NCBI GenBank assembly: GCA_910588245.1
Contig: CAJUQP010000038.1
Location: 1-34,662 of the forward strand
Direction: 5' to 3'
Length of the DNA stretch: 34,662 nt
From: an uncultured Muribaculaceae bacterium
Lineage (GTDB): Bacteria; Bacteroidota; Bacteroidia; Bacteroidales; Muribaculaceae
Shown here: piece by piece, positions 14,744 through 23,270 of the stretch
How the letters are laid out: every line of letters begins with the position of its first letter
Numbering within the stretch: position 1 is the stretch's first letter
Translations under genes and position numbers: made by a program
The notes under the pieces: model-generated
What the model was told of the DNA's origin: nothing
Databases searched by the model: none
What the model saw: only the letters and a program-made list of their open reading frames with translations

Positions 14744-15508
14744 ATGATAAATCCTGACCTTATCAACAGCATAACGCAATTTGTAGAAAACCATATAGGA
14801 GAGTTTCATGCTAACAGGATTGCAAAATTGCAATCCATAAATCTAAAAGAACTACTCACCCGTAAGAATCCATACATGTTCAGAGCTAAGGATATCCTCA
14901 CCGCCCAAGGCATGGTGGAAAGCCTTACCTCTGCGACCATGTCTTCAGCGGAAGAAAGTATTTTCGGGAATTGGATGGAAGGACTCGCCATGTTTGTTGC
15001 AGAAAAAGTTTACGGCGGCTATAAATCTTCTGCTGAAGGGATCGATCTGGAATTTGACAAAGATGGGGTCCATTATTTTGTGTCAGTCAAGTCCGGACCT
15101 TCCTGGAGCAACTCAACTTCCATGAAAAAGCAGAAAGAACAGTTCAGAACCGCGAGAAGAGTATTCAATACAAGCCGTAAAGCAGTTCCGACAATGTGTA
15201 TCGAAGGATGCTGTTATGGCAATGACAATAAAAACTACAATGACAGCGATCATGAGAAATACTGCGGAGAAAAGTTCTGGACGCTTATTTCCGGCGAACC
15301 GACATTATTTATAGATATTATTGAACCACTCGGTTTCAAAGCAAAGGAAAAGAACGAGGAATATTTCAAAGAGTATAATAGACTAATAAATAAATTCACA
15401 TTGGAGTTTCTCAAGGATTACTGCAACACAGACGGAGACATTAAATGGGAAAAGATTGTACGCATGAATTGCGCTATCAAACATCCTAAGGCAACCAAAA
15501 ACACCTGA
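14744..15508 (+). CDS. type II restriction endonuclease, PmeII family
   Basis: This 254-residue protein has a PD-(D/E)XK-like core: SSAEGIDLEFDKDGVHYFVSVKSGP, with Asp101, Glu103 and Lys116 in the SVK segment, preceded by a helix with EESIFGNWMEGLA. The LKELLTRKNPYMFRAKDI start, the IEGCCYGNDNK loop and the EPLGFKAKEKNEEYFKEYNRLINKFTLEFLKDYC end fit the PmeII family as I know it. It should cut double-stranded DNA at a specific site that the adjacent methyltransferase protects. It is first in a run of four genes, and its stop is one base from the ATG of a second nuclease. The recognition sequence cannot be read from sequence. Confidence 0.78.
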   Translation: MINPDLINSITQFVENHIGEFHANRIAKLQSINLKELLTRKNPYMFRAKDILTAQGMVESLTSATMSSAEESIFGNWMEGLAMFVAEKVYGGYKSSAEGIDLEFDKDGVHYFVSVKSGPSWSNSTSMKKQKEQFRTARRVFNTSRKAVPTMCIEGCCYGNDNKNYNDSDHEKYCGEKFWTLISGEPTLFIDIIEPLGFKAKEKNEEYFKEYNRLINKFTLEFLKDYCNTDGDIKWEKIVRMNCAIKHPKATKNT

Positions 15509-15509
15509 T

Positions 15510-16364
15510 ATGTTCTTCTTCTTTTTTGACAAAAACAGCGATAAGCGGGATTACAACACCACATCCCAGGCCATAAGATCTGTCATAAACAAACTTATGG
15601 ACAGTGTGTTGGATAATGTGATCCAAAAACATCCTTTCAGCAGCGAAGATCTATCGAAGAATAAACCACTTTATACCGCATTAGTTCCGGATGAAATCTG
15701 GAAAGGATCTCATTTTGAACGTCGGTTTACGACATCATTCGGGAAAGCATGGCAATCGCTTGCCGTCGAAGTCGGAAAAACATACCATGGACAATGTGGA
15801 CAGGAGGTAAAAGTCGAGGGTCAGATAGGCCAGGAAAGCCTCAGGAGGATTCAGGAAATCCTCAACAAGCTTGAAGCCAATGAATCAAAACCGGATTGGG
15901 ACAAGGAACTGGCATATATTCTCGAAGGCGGAGGGAAACCTATACCTGTGCAGGTAAACTGTGACATACTAATCAAAGACATAATGAAAGGCGAGACATA
16001 TGCGCTTGAACTTAAGGGACCGATGCCGAATAGTGACCAGACAAAGGTAAGCAAGGAAAAGATTTTCAAACTTCTTGCAATGGAAGGACATCCTGTCCAC
16101 AAGGCTTATTTCGCATTGCCCTATAATCCCTACCGCACAAAAGAGAATTATTCATGGCCTATGCCAGCACGTTGGTTTGACATGAAACATGATCCATGTG
16201 TATTGATAGGACCCGAGACATGGGACTTTATCGGTGGAGAGGGAACATACGACCTTTTCATCAGCGAGATAAACAAACTTGGCAGACACTACAAACATAG
16301 AATATATAGAGAGTATCTCGGCATCGAACCTTCTGAGGGATATAACACTGAACTACTGAAATAA
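15510..16364 (+). CDS. type II restriction endonuclease, TdeIII family
   Basis: This 284-residue protein has a nuclease core VNCDILIKDIMKGETYALELKGPMPNSDQTKVSKEKIFKLLAM, with Asp152, Glu167 and Lys169 as the PD-(D/E)XK triad. The HFERRFTTSFGKAWQSLA region and the late PARWFDMKHDPCVLIGPETWDFIGG segment fit TdeIII-type enzymes. From memory, TdeIII recognises GGNCC; whether this homologue does is untested. It starts one base after the PmeII-type gene and ends 4 bases before the methyltransferase gene, so the three are surely co-transcribed. The odd N-terminus MFFFFFDK is hydrophobic but too short to be a signal. Confidence 0.75.
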   Translation: MFFFFFDKNSDKRDYNTTSQAIRSVINKLMDSVLDNVIQKHPFSSEDLSKNKPLYTALVPDEIWKGSHFERRFTTSFGKAWQSLAVEVGKTYHGQCGQEVKVEGQIGQESLRRIQEILNKLEANESKPDWDKELAYILEGGGKPIPVQVNCDILIKDIMKGETYALELKGPMPNSDQTKVSKEKIFKLLAMEGHPVHKAYFALPYNPYRTKENYSWPMPARWFDMKHDPCVLIGPETWDFIGGEGTYDLFISEINKLGRHYKHRIYREYLGIEPSEGYNTELLK

Positions 16365-16368
16365 CATC

Positions 16369-18354
16369 ATGACAAACTTTTCTTTCATCGACCTCTTCGC
16401 CGGCATCGGAGGATTTCGCATTGCTTTAGAAAGCATGGGAGGCACATGCCTTGGATTCAGCGAGATAGCTCCTGACGCCATAAGGACTTACTGTGACAAT
16501 TTCAATGAAAGCGAAAATGCGAATTTCGGAGACATAACGAAACTGAAAACCCTTCCTCCGCATGACTTCATGACTGCGGGAGTACCTTGTCAGAGTTGGT
16601 CAATAGCAGGCAAGAATCTCGGGTTTGATGATGACCGGGGACAACTTTGGAACGACACTTTGTTTCTCCTCAATAAAGTCAAGCCTAAGGTTTTTATATT
16701 TGAAAATGTAAAAGGGCTGTCAGATCCACGCAACGAGGATGCCCTGAACTATATTCTTGAACGCATATCCAAAGCAGGCTACCACGCCCGAAAATTAGTG
16801 CTTAATGCATACGATTACGGGTCTCCCCAGACAAGGGTTCGCATCTATATAATAGGATTCCGTGAGAAAGGTTATCTTGACCGCATGATACTGCCGCAAC
16901 CATCGCCGGGCAGCGTGCGGTTGTGCGATGTGCTTGACGGGAATAATAAGACTGCGAAAGAGGAAAGGTCAGAGATGAAAGCCCGCTGGAGTCTCTCATG
17001 CAATAATCAAGGATTCAACGATTATTTCTTGTTCAACGACATACGTAACGGAGACACGACGATCCACTCATGGGACATAACCGAGACATCCCAACGAGAA
17101 AAAGAGATCTGCTATCTTCTCTTGAAGAACAGACGGAAACGTGACTACGGCGAATTTGACGGGAACCCTCTGTCTCTGAAGCATTTTCAAGGATTAGATC
17201 CCACTATCTGCAAAGAGGAACTTGAGACGCTCGTAAAGAAAAACATCCTAAAAGAAGTTGAATACACTTACGAAATAAAAGATTATACATCGTGTGATCT
17301 CTCCGAACACGCGAAACTAATTTTGGCTACAAGCATCGGGGGAACTATTGTGATCAGCCGGACAAAAAACGACAAGGAAATTAAGAAAAACAAGGTCAAT
17401 GTATCCGAGACTATTGAAGCGTTGAAACGAGAAGGAATCATAATGTGCACGGAGATAAGATACGATTTCAAGAATTCAAAGATAAGTACAGGGCTTGAAG
17501 GAGTGAACCGTATCTTTCTCCCTTCATGTAAGATTTATCCCACAATGGTTGCCAGCGACACAAATGATTTCATTACCACTACTGAGATTGAAGGCAAAAA
17601 TATCGAGGAATTTCGCCAGTCATTTATCAATAACATATATCTTCCAGGAGATTTCCGCAAGATAACGAAAACCGAGGCATGCCGCATACAGGGTTTCCCC
17701 CCCGATTATAAATTGCCGCCAACCCGTCCGCGATGGATGAAACTGATCGGCAACAGTGTGGCCGTACCCGTCATAAAGATGTTGGCGAAAGCAATAATCG
17801 ATACCGGGGTATTCGCATGTCAGACTGAAACCATACCGAAATCCAAGAGATTAAGGGTAAAACAACTTAATCTTACCGACCTTTTTGAGGAATTTGCAGA
17901 AACAAATATCACAGAAAACCTGATGGCTCAGGAAAACACTTCTGATTCCTATGGGAATACGCATACGGATCAACCTGTTATAGAACACAAAGATCTCCTT
18001 GTCTGCCTCGTCAAGAAAGACAATGAGGTTCAGTATCTCAATCGCACGGCAAAAGTATATTATACAGGCAAACGATTTCCGGCTTCCATAGCTTTAAGAA
18101 GGATGTATTACTTCATGCCGTACATCAAAGGGAAAGGAATCCGGGATCTCTATCTTATCAAAACAGTTCGGATAGGGACTCGTAAGGAAGGGCAGCCTCA
18201 ACAGGATTCCCAAGATCTGAGACTCGTATTCGAGATTGAATTCATAAAACAGCTTTTCGATGACTACAAACCGATACCATTAGATATATGGAGGACTTTC
18301 ACAGACTCCACACTCAAAGAGATCACACAATTATTTCAATCAAATGAACTGTAG
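16369..18354 (+). CDS. C5-cytosine DNA methyltransferase with extra C-terminal domain
   Basis: This 661-residue enzyme shows the ordered C5-methyltransferase motifs. Motif I is FIDLFAGIGGF (6-16), PCQ carries the catalytic Cys74, the ENV box is at 112-114, QTRVR at 154-158, RIQGFP at 439-444 and GNSVAVPV at 461-468. The target-recognition region between motifs VIII and IX is very large (about 190-390) and holds a winged-helix-like stretch (about 262-300). About 180 further residues follow motif X, where ordinary enzymes end near 400-450. This tail ends with a compact basic module (about 550-655) that I cannot assign. The enzyme protects host DNA from the two adjacent nucleases. Confidence 0.9.
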   Translation: MTNFSFIDLFAGIGGFRIALESMGGTCLGFSEIAPDAIRTYCDNFNESENANFGDITKLKTLPPHDFMTAGVPCQSWSIAGKNLGFDDDRGQLWNDTLFLLNKVKPKVFIFENVKGLSDPRNEDALNYILERISKAGYHARKLVLNAYDYGSPQTRVRIYIIGFREKGYLDRMILPQPSPGSVRLCDVLDGNNKTAKEERSEMKARWSLSCNNQGFNDYFLFNDIRNGDTTIHSWDITETSQREKEICYLLLKNRRKRDYGEFDGNPLSLKHFQGLDPTICKEELETLVKKNILKEVEYTYEIKDYTSCDLSEHAKLILATSIGGTIVISRTKNDKEIKKNKVNVSETIEALKREGIIMCTEIRYDFKNSKISTGLEGVNRIFLPSCKIYPTMVASDTNDFITTTEIEGKNIEEFRQSFINNIYLPGDFRKITKTEACRIQGFPPDYKLPPTRPRWMKLIGNSVAVPVIKMLAKAIIDTGVFACQTETIPKSKRLRVKQLNLTDLFEEFAETNITENLMAQENTSDSYGNTHTDQPVIEHKDLLVCLVKKDNEVQYLNRTAKVYYTGKRFPASIALRRMYYFMPYIKGKGIRDLYLIKTVRIGTRKEGQPQQDSQDLRLVFEIEFIKQLFDDYKPIPLDIWRTFTDSTLKEITQLFQSNEL

Positions 18355-18363
18355 ACAGTTCAT
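18344..18363. repeat. inverted repeat across the methyltransferase stop codon
   Basis: ATGAACTGT and ACAGTTCAT are perfect 9-bp arms separated by AG, centred on the TAG stop at 18352-18354. In RNA this would fold as an 8-bp stem with a TAGA loop. No T-run follows. It may tune read-through into the LRR gene or be a protein-binding site. Confidence 0.5.
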
Positions 18364-18387
18364 GCAAATCAAACACCGTGAAAATTT

Positions 18388-19452
18388 ATGGAGACCGGCA
18401 GAAGAATACCCTTGAACTTCATTCAGATATTTCCAAGGGAGGAGGGATATGACAAAGAAGCTATAAAAGAGGGTTATGTCGACAAGGACTTTGACGATCA
18501 GGCAGTGGAAGATATCGTCAATAATCCACATATAGACAGAATCCAGATAATGCAATATGCCTCACACAAGACTCTTCGAAAGGTAAACGAAATACTGATC
18601 AGGCGTCCCGATATACAGTTCCGTGTCTCCGGTCAAATTCATTTTCCACTCCCCAAAGGGTGGGACTTAAGTTTTCTCTCTTTACTGCCCGATACCCGTC
18701 GCCTATCGCTTGACAGTTTTTCATGCTTCGACACCGACCTTACCATTCTTAAGTCGCTAAAGGAACTGAACGAATTATGCATTTATATATATGAAGTTAA
18801 GGACTACTCTTTCATAAAAGACCTGACCTCTGAGATCGAAGATCTGACCATACACGCGGAGATGAGGTCCGGACGTGCGAAACTCGACTTCAAATGGCTT
18901 CAACATCTAACAAAACTGCGCAAATTATCTCTCGGGAAAATCGACGGCAACCTGGAAAGCATATCCACGCATGAGAATCTCAGAGACCTCACACTACGTG
19001 GAATGAATAAAAAGAATCTATCCTTCCTTAACCAGATGAAGCTCGAATCGCTGACTATTTCCTGGTGTAACGTCGACAAAATCGACTGGGACACATTGCA
19101 GGGAATCACAACACTACGAAGCCTCACTTTATTCAATATAAAAAAAATGGATGATATATCATTTGTCACCAAGCTTCCGAATCTCGAAAGACTGGAAATG
19201 ATTTGGATGGGGGCAATCGTCAGGCTACCCGACATGTCGGCTTTAACAAACCTGAAAGAGGTAATAATTGACACCGCAAACCGTCTTGAAGACATCTCCG
19301 GACTCGTGGGAGTCAAGAATCTCAATACGGTCAAAATACTGATCAGCAAAAGTCTCACTACGGAAGCAGCCCAGATATTGCTCTCGAATCGCTCAATAAA
19401 AAGATTCATCTGCCTCACCAACAAAGCCACAATCGACTTTACCAAAATGTAG
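18388..19452 (+). CDS. leucine-rich-repeat protein of unknown role
   Basis: This 354-residue cytosolic protein (no signal peptide, no membrane helix) has about 85 N-terminal residues containing FIQIFPREEGYDKEAI. Roughly eight irregular LRR units follow from about 95 to 340, for example LTKLRKLSLGKIDGNLESI, LTSEIEDLTIHAEM, LPNLERLEMIWMGAIVRLP and LTNLKEVIIDTANRLEDISGL. Such solenoids bind protein partners. It starts 33 nt after the methyltransferase stop and has no clear promoter, so it probably belongs to the restriction-modification transcript. It ends 2 nt from the end of the convergent ABC permease gene. Its partner is unknown; it may be a passenger gene. Confidence 0.75.
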   Translation: METGRRIPLNFIQIFPREEGYDKEAIKEGYVDKDFDDQAVEDIVNNPHIDRIQIMQYASHKTLRKVNEILIRRPDIQFRVSGQIHFPLPKGWDLSFLSLLPDTRRLSLDSFSCFDTDLTILKSLKELNELCIYIYEVKDYSFIKDLTSEIEDLTIHAEMRSGRAKLDFKWLQHLTKLRKLSLGKIDGNLESISTHENLRDLTLRGMNKKNLSFLNQMKLESLTISWCNVDKIDWDTLQGITTLRSLTLFNIKKMDDISFVTKLPNLERLEMIWMGAIVRLPDMSALTNLKEVIIDTANRLEDISGLVGVKNLNTVKILISKSLTTEAAQILLSNRSIKRFICLTNKATIDFTKM

Positions 19453-19454
19453 TG

Positions 19455-20561
19455 TCAGGATCTCTTTCTGTAGGACAAGGCCGCGAGAGTGCAGATGAAT
19501 GCGGCTATCCCCGCAAGGCATACGTATTGGAGCCATAAGTCGGATATCGATGCGCCCTTGAGATAGACCGCACGTATAATCTCGTTGAAATAACGGGGAG
19601 GCACGGCATAAGTTATCACCTGCGCCCACTGCGGCATTGAACTGACAGGAGTGAAAAGACCGCCCATCAGCTGAAAGATTATAATGAAGGCGAACATCAC
19701 GAATATACTCTGCAACATTGTCGACGACTGATTGGCGACTGCAACTCCCAACCCCGACATTATGAGACTGAACAAAATGGTAGCCAGATAAATGGCCCCG
19801 AGACTTCCTTCCGGGCGGAGCCCGTAGACCAGCCAGCCTATCAGCATGCCTACCGTGACAACAAGAATCCCTATGACCCAGAATGGAATCAGTTTCGACA
19901 ATACAAACGTAAACCGAGGCACAGGCGTGACGTTCATGGCCTCGATAGTTCCGGTCTCCTTCTCACTGACAAGATTGAGTGTGGGAAGAAATCCGCATAT
20001 GATTATAAGCAGAATGATCATCAAGGCCGGAATCATATAATTGCGGAAATTCAAGGTAGGATTGTAACGGTCGCTGACAGTTACGGGCGGGAGACCCACA
20101 GCGATTCCTTTATCCTTGCGCCACTGACCGAGAGTGGTCACCAACGATGACGTGACATATTGAGCCCCAAGCACACCTTTTGTAGCATTGACTCCGTTGG
20201 CCTCCACTTCGAGTTCCGACATATCGCACGACCAACGGGGAGGAATTGTCAAGATGACATCCGCCTTACCGCGTTGCAACAGACCGACCGCCTCGGGATG
20301 CGTGCCCACCACATCGCATATCTCCAGCTCCTCGGTGGCATCCATATCGGCCATAAGACGCCTCGAAAGCTGGCTATGGTCCCTATCGACCACCACAACC
20401 TTTACATTCCTCACATCCATCGTGGCCACCAATGGCAAAAGTAGCATGACCATCACCGGCATGATAAGGATTATCTTAGGTATGATGGGATTGCGCTTCA
20501 TAAGCGTCATCTCCTTGCGGAGCAAAGCGCCCAATATACTAATATTGTTTCTCATATCCAT
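19455..20561 (-). CDS. ABC-2 type export permease (YbhR-like)
   Basis: This 368-residue permease has one membrane helix near the N-terminus (about 25-46, IPKIILIMPVMVMLLLPLV). A periplasmic loop of about 130 residues follows, with the ABC2_membrane-type motifs VVVVDRDHSQLSRRL and FRNYMIPALMIILLIIICGFLPTLNLVSEKETGTIEAMNVTPV. Five more helices follow. The VSEKETGTIE signature is the coupling-helix region that contacts the ATPases. It is the last gene of the TetR-TolC-HlyD-ATPase-ATPase-permease-permease operon, 6 nt behind the other permease, with which it should form a heterodimer. No terminator separates it from the convergent LRR gene. Confidence 0.92.
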   Translation of the reverse strand: MDMRNNISILGALLRKEMTLMKRNPIIPKIILIMPVMVMLLLPLVATMDVRNVKVVVVDRDHSQLSRRLMADMDATEELEICDVVGTHPEAVGLLQRGKADVILTIPPRWSCDMSELEVEANGVNATKGVLGAQYVTSSLVTTLGQWRKDKGIAVGLPPVTVSDRYNPTLNFRNYMIPALMIILLIIICGFLPTLNLVSEKETGTIEAMNVTPVPRFTFVLSKLIPFWVIGILVVTVGMLIGWLVYGLRPEGSLGAIYLATILFSLIMSGLGVAVANQSSTMLQSIFVMFAFIIIFQLMGGLFTPVSSMPQWAQVITYAVPPRYFNEIIRAVYLKGASISDLWLQYVCLAGIAAFICTLAALSYRKRS

Positions 20562-20567
20562 GACACT

Positions 20568-21620
20568 TCAGTTTTCAGAACCAGATTTCCTGATAGCCAC
20601 CACAAGGAAAAAGACAGTCATTCCCGACAAAATCATAAACTCCCGGGCCACGTAGTGGAAATCAAGCTGCTGGATCATAAGCTTACGCATAGCTTCTATA
20701 TACCATCTCGCCGGCACGGCACAAGAAACATAACGGAAAAACGCAGGCATATTGTCAATGGGAAATATCATACCCGACAGCATCAGCACCGGCAGCATGA
20801 AAAGCACGGCCGACACAATCAGCGCCGACACCTGATTGTCGACCACCGACGACACAAGCAACCCTATCGACAGAGACAGGACAACATATAGCATCGTAAA
20901 AATCACGACAACAACAACTGTATATGAGACCGGCAACCCGAGCACCGTATAGGCCATGAGCAGCATCACTGCCAATATCACACATGACAACAGGAAATAA
21001 GGTACAAGTTTGCCGAAAATGATCATACCGGGTCTCACGGGCGACACAAGAAGAAGATCCATAGTGCCGTTCTCTTTCTCGCTGACAATTGAAACGGATG
21101 TCATTATCGCACATATCAGGATGAAAATCATACCCATTATACCTGGTACGAAGTTATAGGCGCTTTTAAGCTGCGGGTTATAGAGAGTCTGTGTAAGGAC
21201 GGGCAACGCAGCATCTCCGGGGAGCAGCCTCCGGATATAGGAAGCAGATGCCTGACCGAGCACAGGGTTCGAAGCATCGACAACGATGTGCGACACAAGG
21301 CAGCCGTGATCAGGACGCAGAAACAGAATGGCATCCGTCTCTCCTCTGCGCAACATATCATCAGCCTCACTTTCGGGCATGATCCCCCTGAACGTGAAAT
21401 AACTGTCAGCCCGCATCCTCGCTATGATTTCACGGGTCTCCTGCGTGTGGCGGTCAACGACTACAGCGACACGGACATCGTTAACTTCCATAGAGATAGC
21501 GAGGCCGAAAAGCAGAAGCAGAACCAACGGCATCACAAGGGTAATGACCACAGTACGCTTGTCGCGCACTATGTGTAATGCCTCTTTCTTTATAAGCGAC
21601 GATAATACTGCCATAATCAA
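20568..21620 (-). CDS. ABC-2 type export permease (YbhS-like)
   Basis: This 350-residue protein has the same plan as its neighbour. The N-terminal helix contains TVVITLVMPLVLLLLFGLAI, and the large periplasmic loop begins with VAVVVDRHTQETREI. The signature region is VPGIMGMIFILICAIMTSVSIVSEKENGTMDLLLVSP, followed by four more helices and a PARWYIEAMRKLMIQ amphipathic segment. It pairs with the 368-residue permease to form the export channel. It overlaps the ATPase gene upstream by 4 nt. In E. coli the equivalent YbhFSR system exports cations and some drugs; the substrate here is unknown. Confidence 0.92.
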   Translation of the reverse strand: MIMAVLSSLIKKEALHIVRDKRTVVITLVMPLVLLLLFGLAISMEVNDVRVAVVVDRHTQETREIIARMRADSYFTFRGIMPESEADDMLRRGETDAILFLRPDHGCLVSHIVVDASNPVLGQASASYIRRLLPGDAALPVLTQTLYNPQLKSAYNFVPGIMGMIFILICAIMTSVSIVSEKENGTMDLLLVSPVRPGMIIFGKLVPYFLLSCVILAVMLLMAYTVLGLPVSYTVVVVVIFTMLYVVLSLSIGLLVSSVVDNQVSALIVSAVLFMLPVLMLSGMIFPIDNMPAFFRYVSCAVPARWYIEAMRKLMIQQLDFHYVAREFMILSGMTVFFLVVAIRKSGSEN

Positions 21621-22366
21621 TCTCCTCTGGTGGCATCTGCCGCCACAATCCTGAACACCTCGTCTATTGAACCGACGTCATATTTCCGTTTAAGCGCTTC
21701 GGGAGTGTCGAGAGCGGCTATGCGTCCGTCAACCATTATAGAGACTCTATGGCAATATTCTGCCTCGTCAAGATAATGGGTTGTGACAAACACGGTCATT
21801 CCATCAGACGAAACACGATAAATCAGTTCCCAGAAACGACGCCTCGTCACAGGGTCGACACCGCCGGTAGGTTCGTCGAGAAAAACGATATCAGGGCGAT
21901 GGATTGTCGCCGTTACGAAAGCGAGTTTCTGCTTCCATCCGACAGGTATATCCTTCACCACAGTGTCGCGCATTGCATCCATGTCGAGCAATGCGAACAC
22001 CCTGTCACTCTTCTCCCGGAGTTGTTGGGCAGTCATGCCATAGATTGTGGCGAAAAGGCGTAGGTTCTCCATCACGGTCAGTCCTTCGTAGAGCGAAAAT
22101 TTCTGACTCATGTAGCCGATACGCCCCTTTATCATCTCCGACTGCGTATTTATATCGCAGCCAGCCACAATACCTCCACCTTCCGTAGGACGACTCAGTC
22201 CGCAGAGCATCCTCATAGCGGTGGTCTTCCCCGCGCCGTTTGCACCGAGGAAACCGAAAATCTCCCCTTTGCCCACATCGAAAGAGATATGGTCGACAGC
22301 GGTGAATGAGCCGAAACGTTTAGTCAGTCCGTTCACGGAAATGGCATATATGTTGTCATCCATCAT
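21617..22366 (-). CDS. ABC exporter ATPase with non-canonical signature
   Basis: This 249-residue nucleotide-binding protein has Walker A GANGAGKTT (41-49), a Q-loop in IGYMSQKFSLYEGLTVMENL, Walker B VFLDE (161-165), a D-loop GGVDPV and the switch histidine His197 (VTTHYLDEA). The expected LSGGQ signature is replaced by IPVGWKQKLA (about 140-149), so it can donate only a poor signature to a partner site. It overlaps the permease gene downstream (4 nt) and the other ATPase gene upstream (11 nt). The two ATPases correspond to the two halves of E. coli YbhF, here on separate chains. Confidence 0.93.
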   Translation of the reverse strand: MMDDNIYAISVNGLTKRFGSFTAVDHISFDVGKGEIFGFLGANGAGKTTAMRMLCGLSRPTEGGGIVAGCDINTQSEMIKGRIGYMSQKFSLYEGLTVMENLRLFATIYGMTAQQLREKSDRVFALLDMDAMRDTVVKDIPVGWKQKLAFVTATIHRPDIVFLDEPTGGVDPVTRRRFWELIYRVSSDGMTVFVTTHYLDEAEYCHRVSIMVDGRIAALDTPEALKRKYDVGSIDEVFRIVAADATRGD

Positions 22367-23270
22367 TTCTCGTCAGTTTTATAAACAGATCCTCGATATT
22401 GCTGACAGCCGGATATACACGTGCGTCGGCGAGACCCATACCTCTGAGTCTCCGTTCGATTTCGGAAGGATTGAAGTGGTCGGTGCCGACCACATGAAGA
22501 GTAGCGCCGAATGTATAGCAATCGACCACCTCCGGCATGGCACGCAAAGCTGCCAGGAGCCGGAACATATCGGCAGCTACAGCATTGTAGAGATTCTCAT
22601 CCAGACCGGCAGCAAGAGCCTTCGGAGCACCGACAGAAAGGATATGCCCCTTGTCGATAATCGCTATGCGGCCGCACCGTGTGGCCTCGTCCATGTAAGA
22701 GGTGGAGACCAATATGGTGATGTCCTGAGCGTGGAGACCGCCGAGCATATCCCAGAATTCACTGCGTGAAACAGCGTCGACCCCGGTTGTCGGTTCATCG
22801 AGAAGGAGTATCTCAGGGCGGTGGATCAGCGCGCAGCTGAGCGCGAGTTTCTGCTTCATGCCGCCCGAGAGTTTTCCGGCCATACGGTCGGGAAACTTTT
22901 CAAGTTGCCTGAACACAGGAGCTATCAGATCATAGCTCTCATCAATCCTGACGCCGAACAGCGACGCGAAAAACCTCAGATTCTCCATCACGGTCATATC
23001 CTGATAGAGAGAAAAACGCTCCGGCATGTAGCCTATTCTCCTGCGCAGCTCCCGATAATTCCTCACCGTGTCAAGACCAAGCAGAGAGGCACTGCCGGAA
23101 TCCGGGCGGAGGAGAGTGGCGAGGATGCGATAGAGCGTGCTCTTTCCGGCTCCGTCGGGACCTATGAGTCCGAACATCTCTCCGCGCTCAATCTCCAGAC
23201 TCACATTGTCGAGAGCGATCACCCCACCGTATCTCTTCGTCAGCCTCTCTGTAGCTATCGCGGCATTCAT
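22356..23270 (-). CDS. ABC exporter ATPase lacking the switch histidine
   Basis: This 304-residue ATPase has Walker A GPDGAGKST (37-45), a canonical signature LSGGMKQK (134-141), Walker B LLLDE (155-159) and TTGVDAVSR. The switch position reads VSTSYMDEA, so Ser191 replaces the usual histidine. After the nucleotide-binding domain about 90 residues form a C-terminal extension seen in this exporter class (LHVVGTDHFNPSEIERRL, SNIEDLFIKLT). With its partner it should form one normal and one degenerate ATP site. It overlaps the HlyD gene by 4 nt. Confidence 0.93.
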   Translation of the reverse strand: MNAAIATERLTKRYGGVIALDNVSLEIERGEMFGLIGPDGAGKSTLYRILATLLRPDSGSASLLGLDTVRNYRELRRRIGYMPERFSLYQDMTVMENLRFFASLFGVRIDESYDLIAPVFRQLEKFPDRMAGKLSGGMKQKLALSCALIHRPEILLLDEPTTGVDAVSRSEFWDMLGGLHAQDITILVSTSYMDEATRCGRIAIIDKGHILSVGAPKALAAGLDENLYNAVAADMFRLLAALRAMPEVVDCYTFGATLHVVGTDHFNPSEIERRLRGMGLADARVYPAVSNIEDLFIKLTRNDG

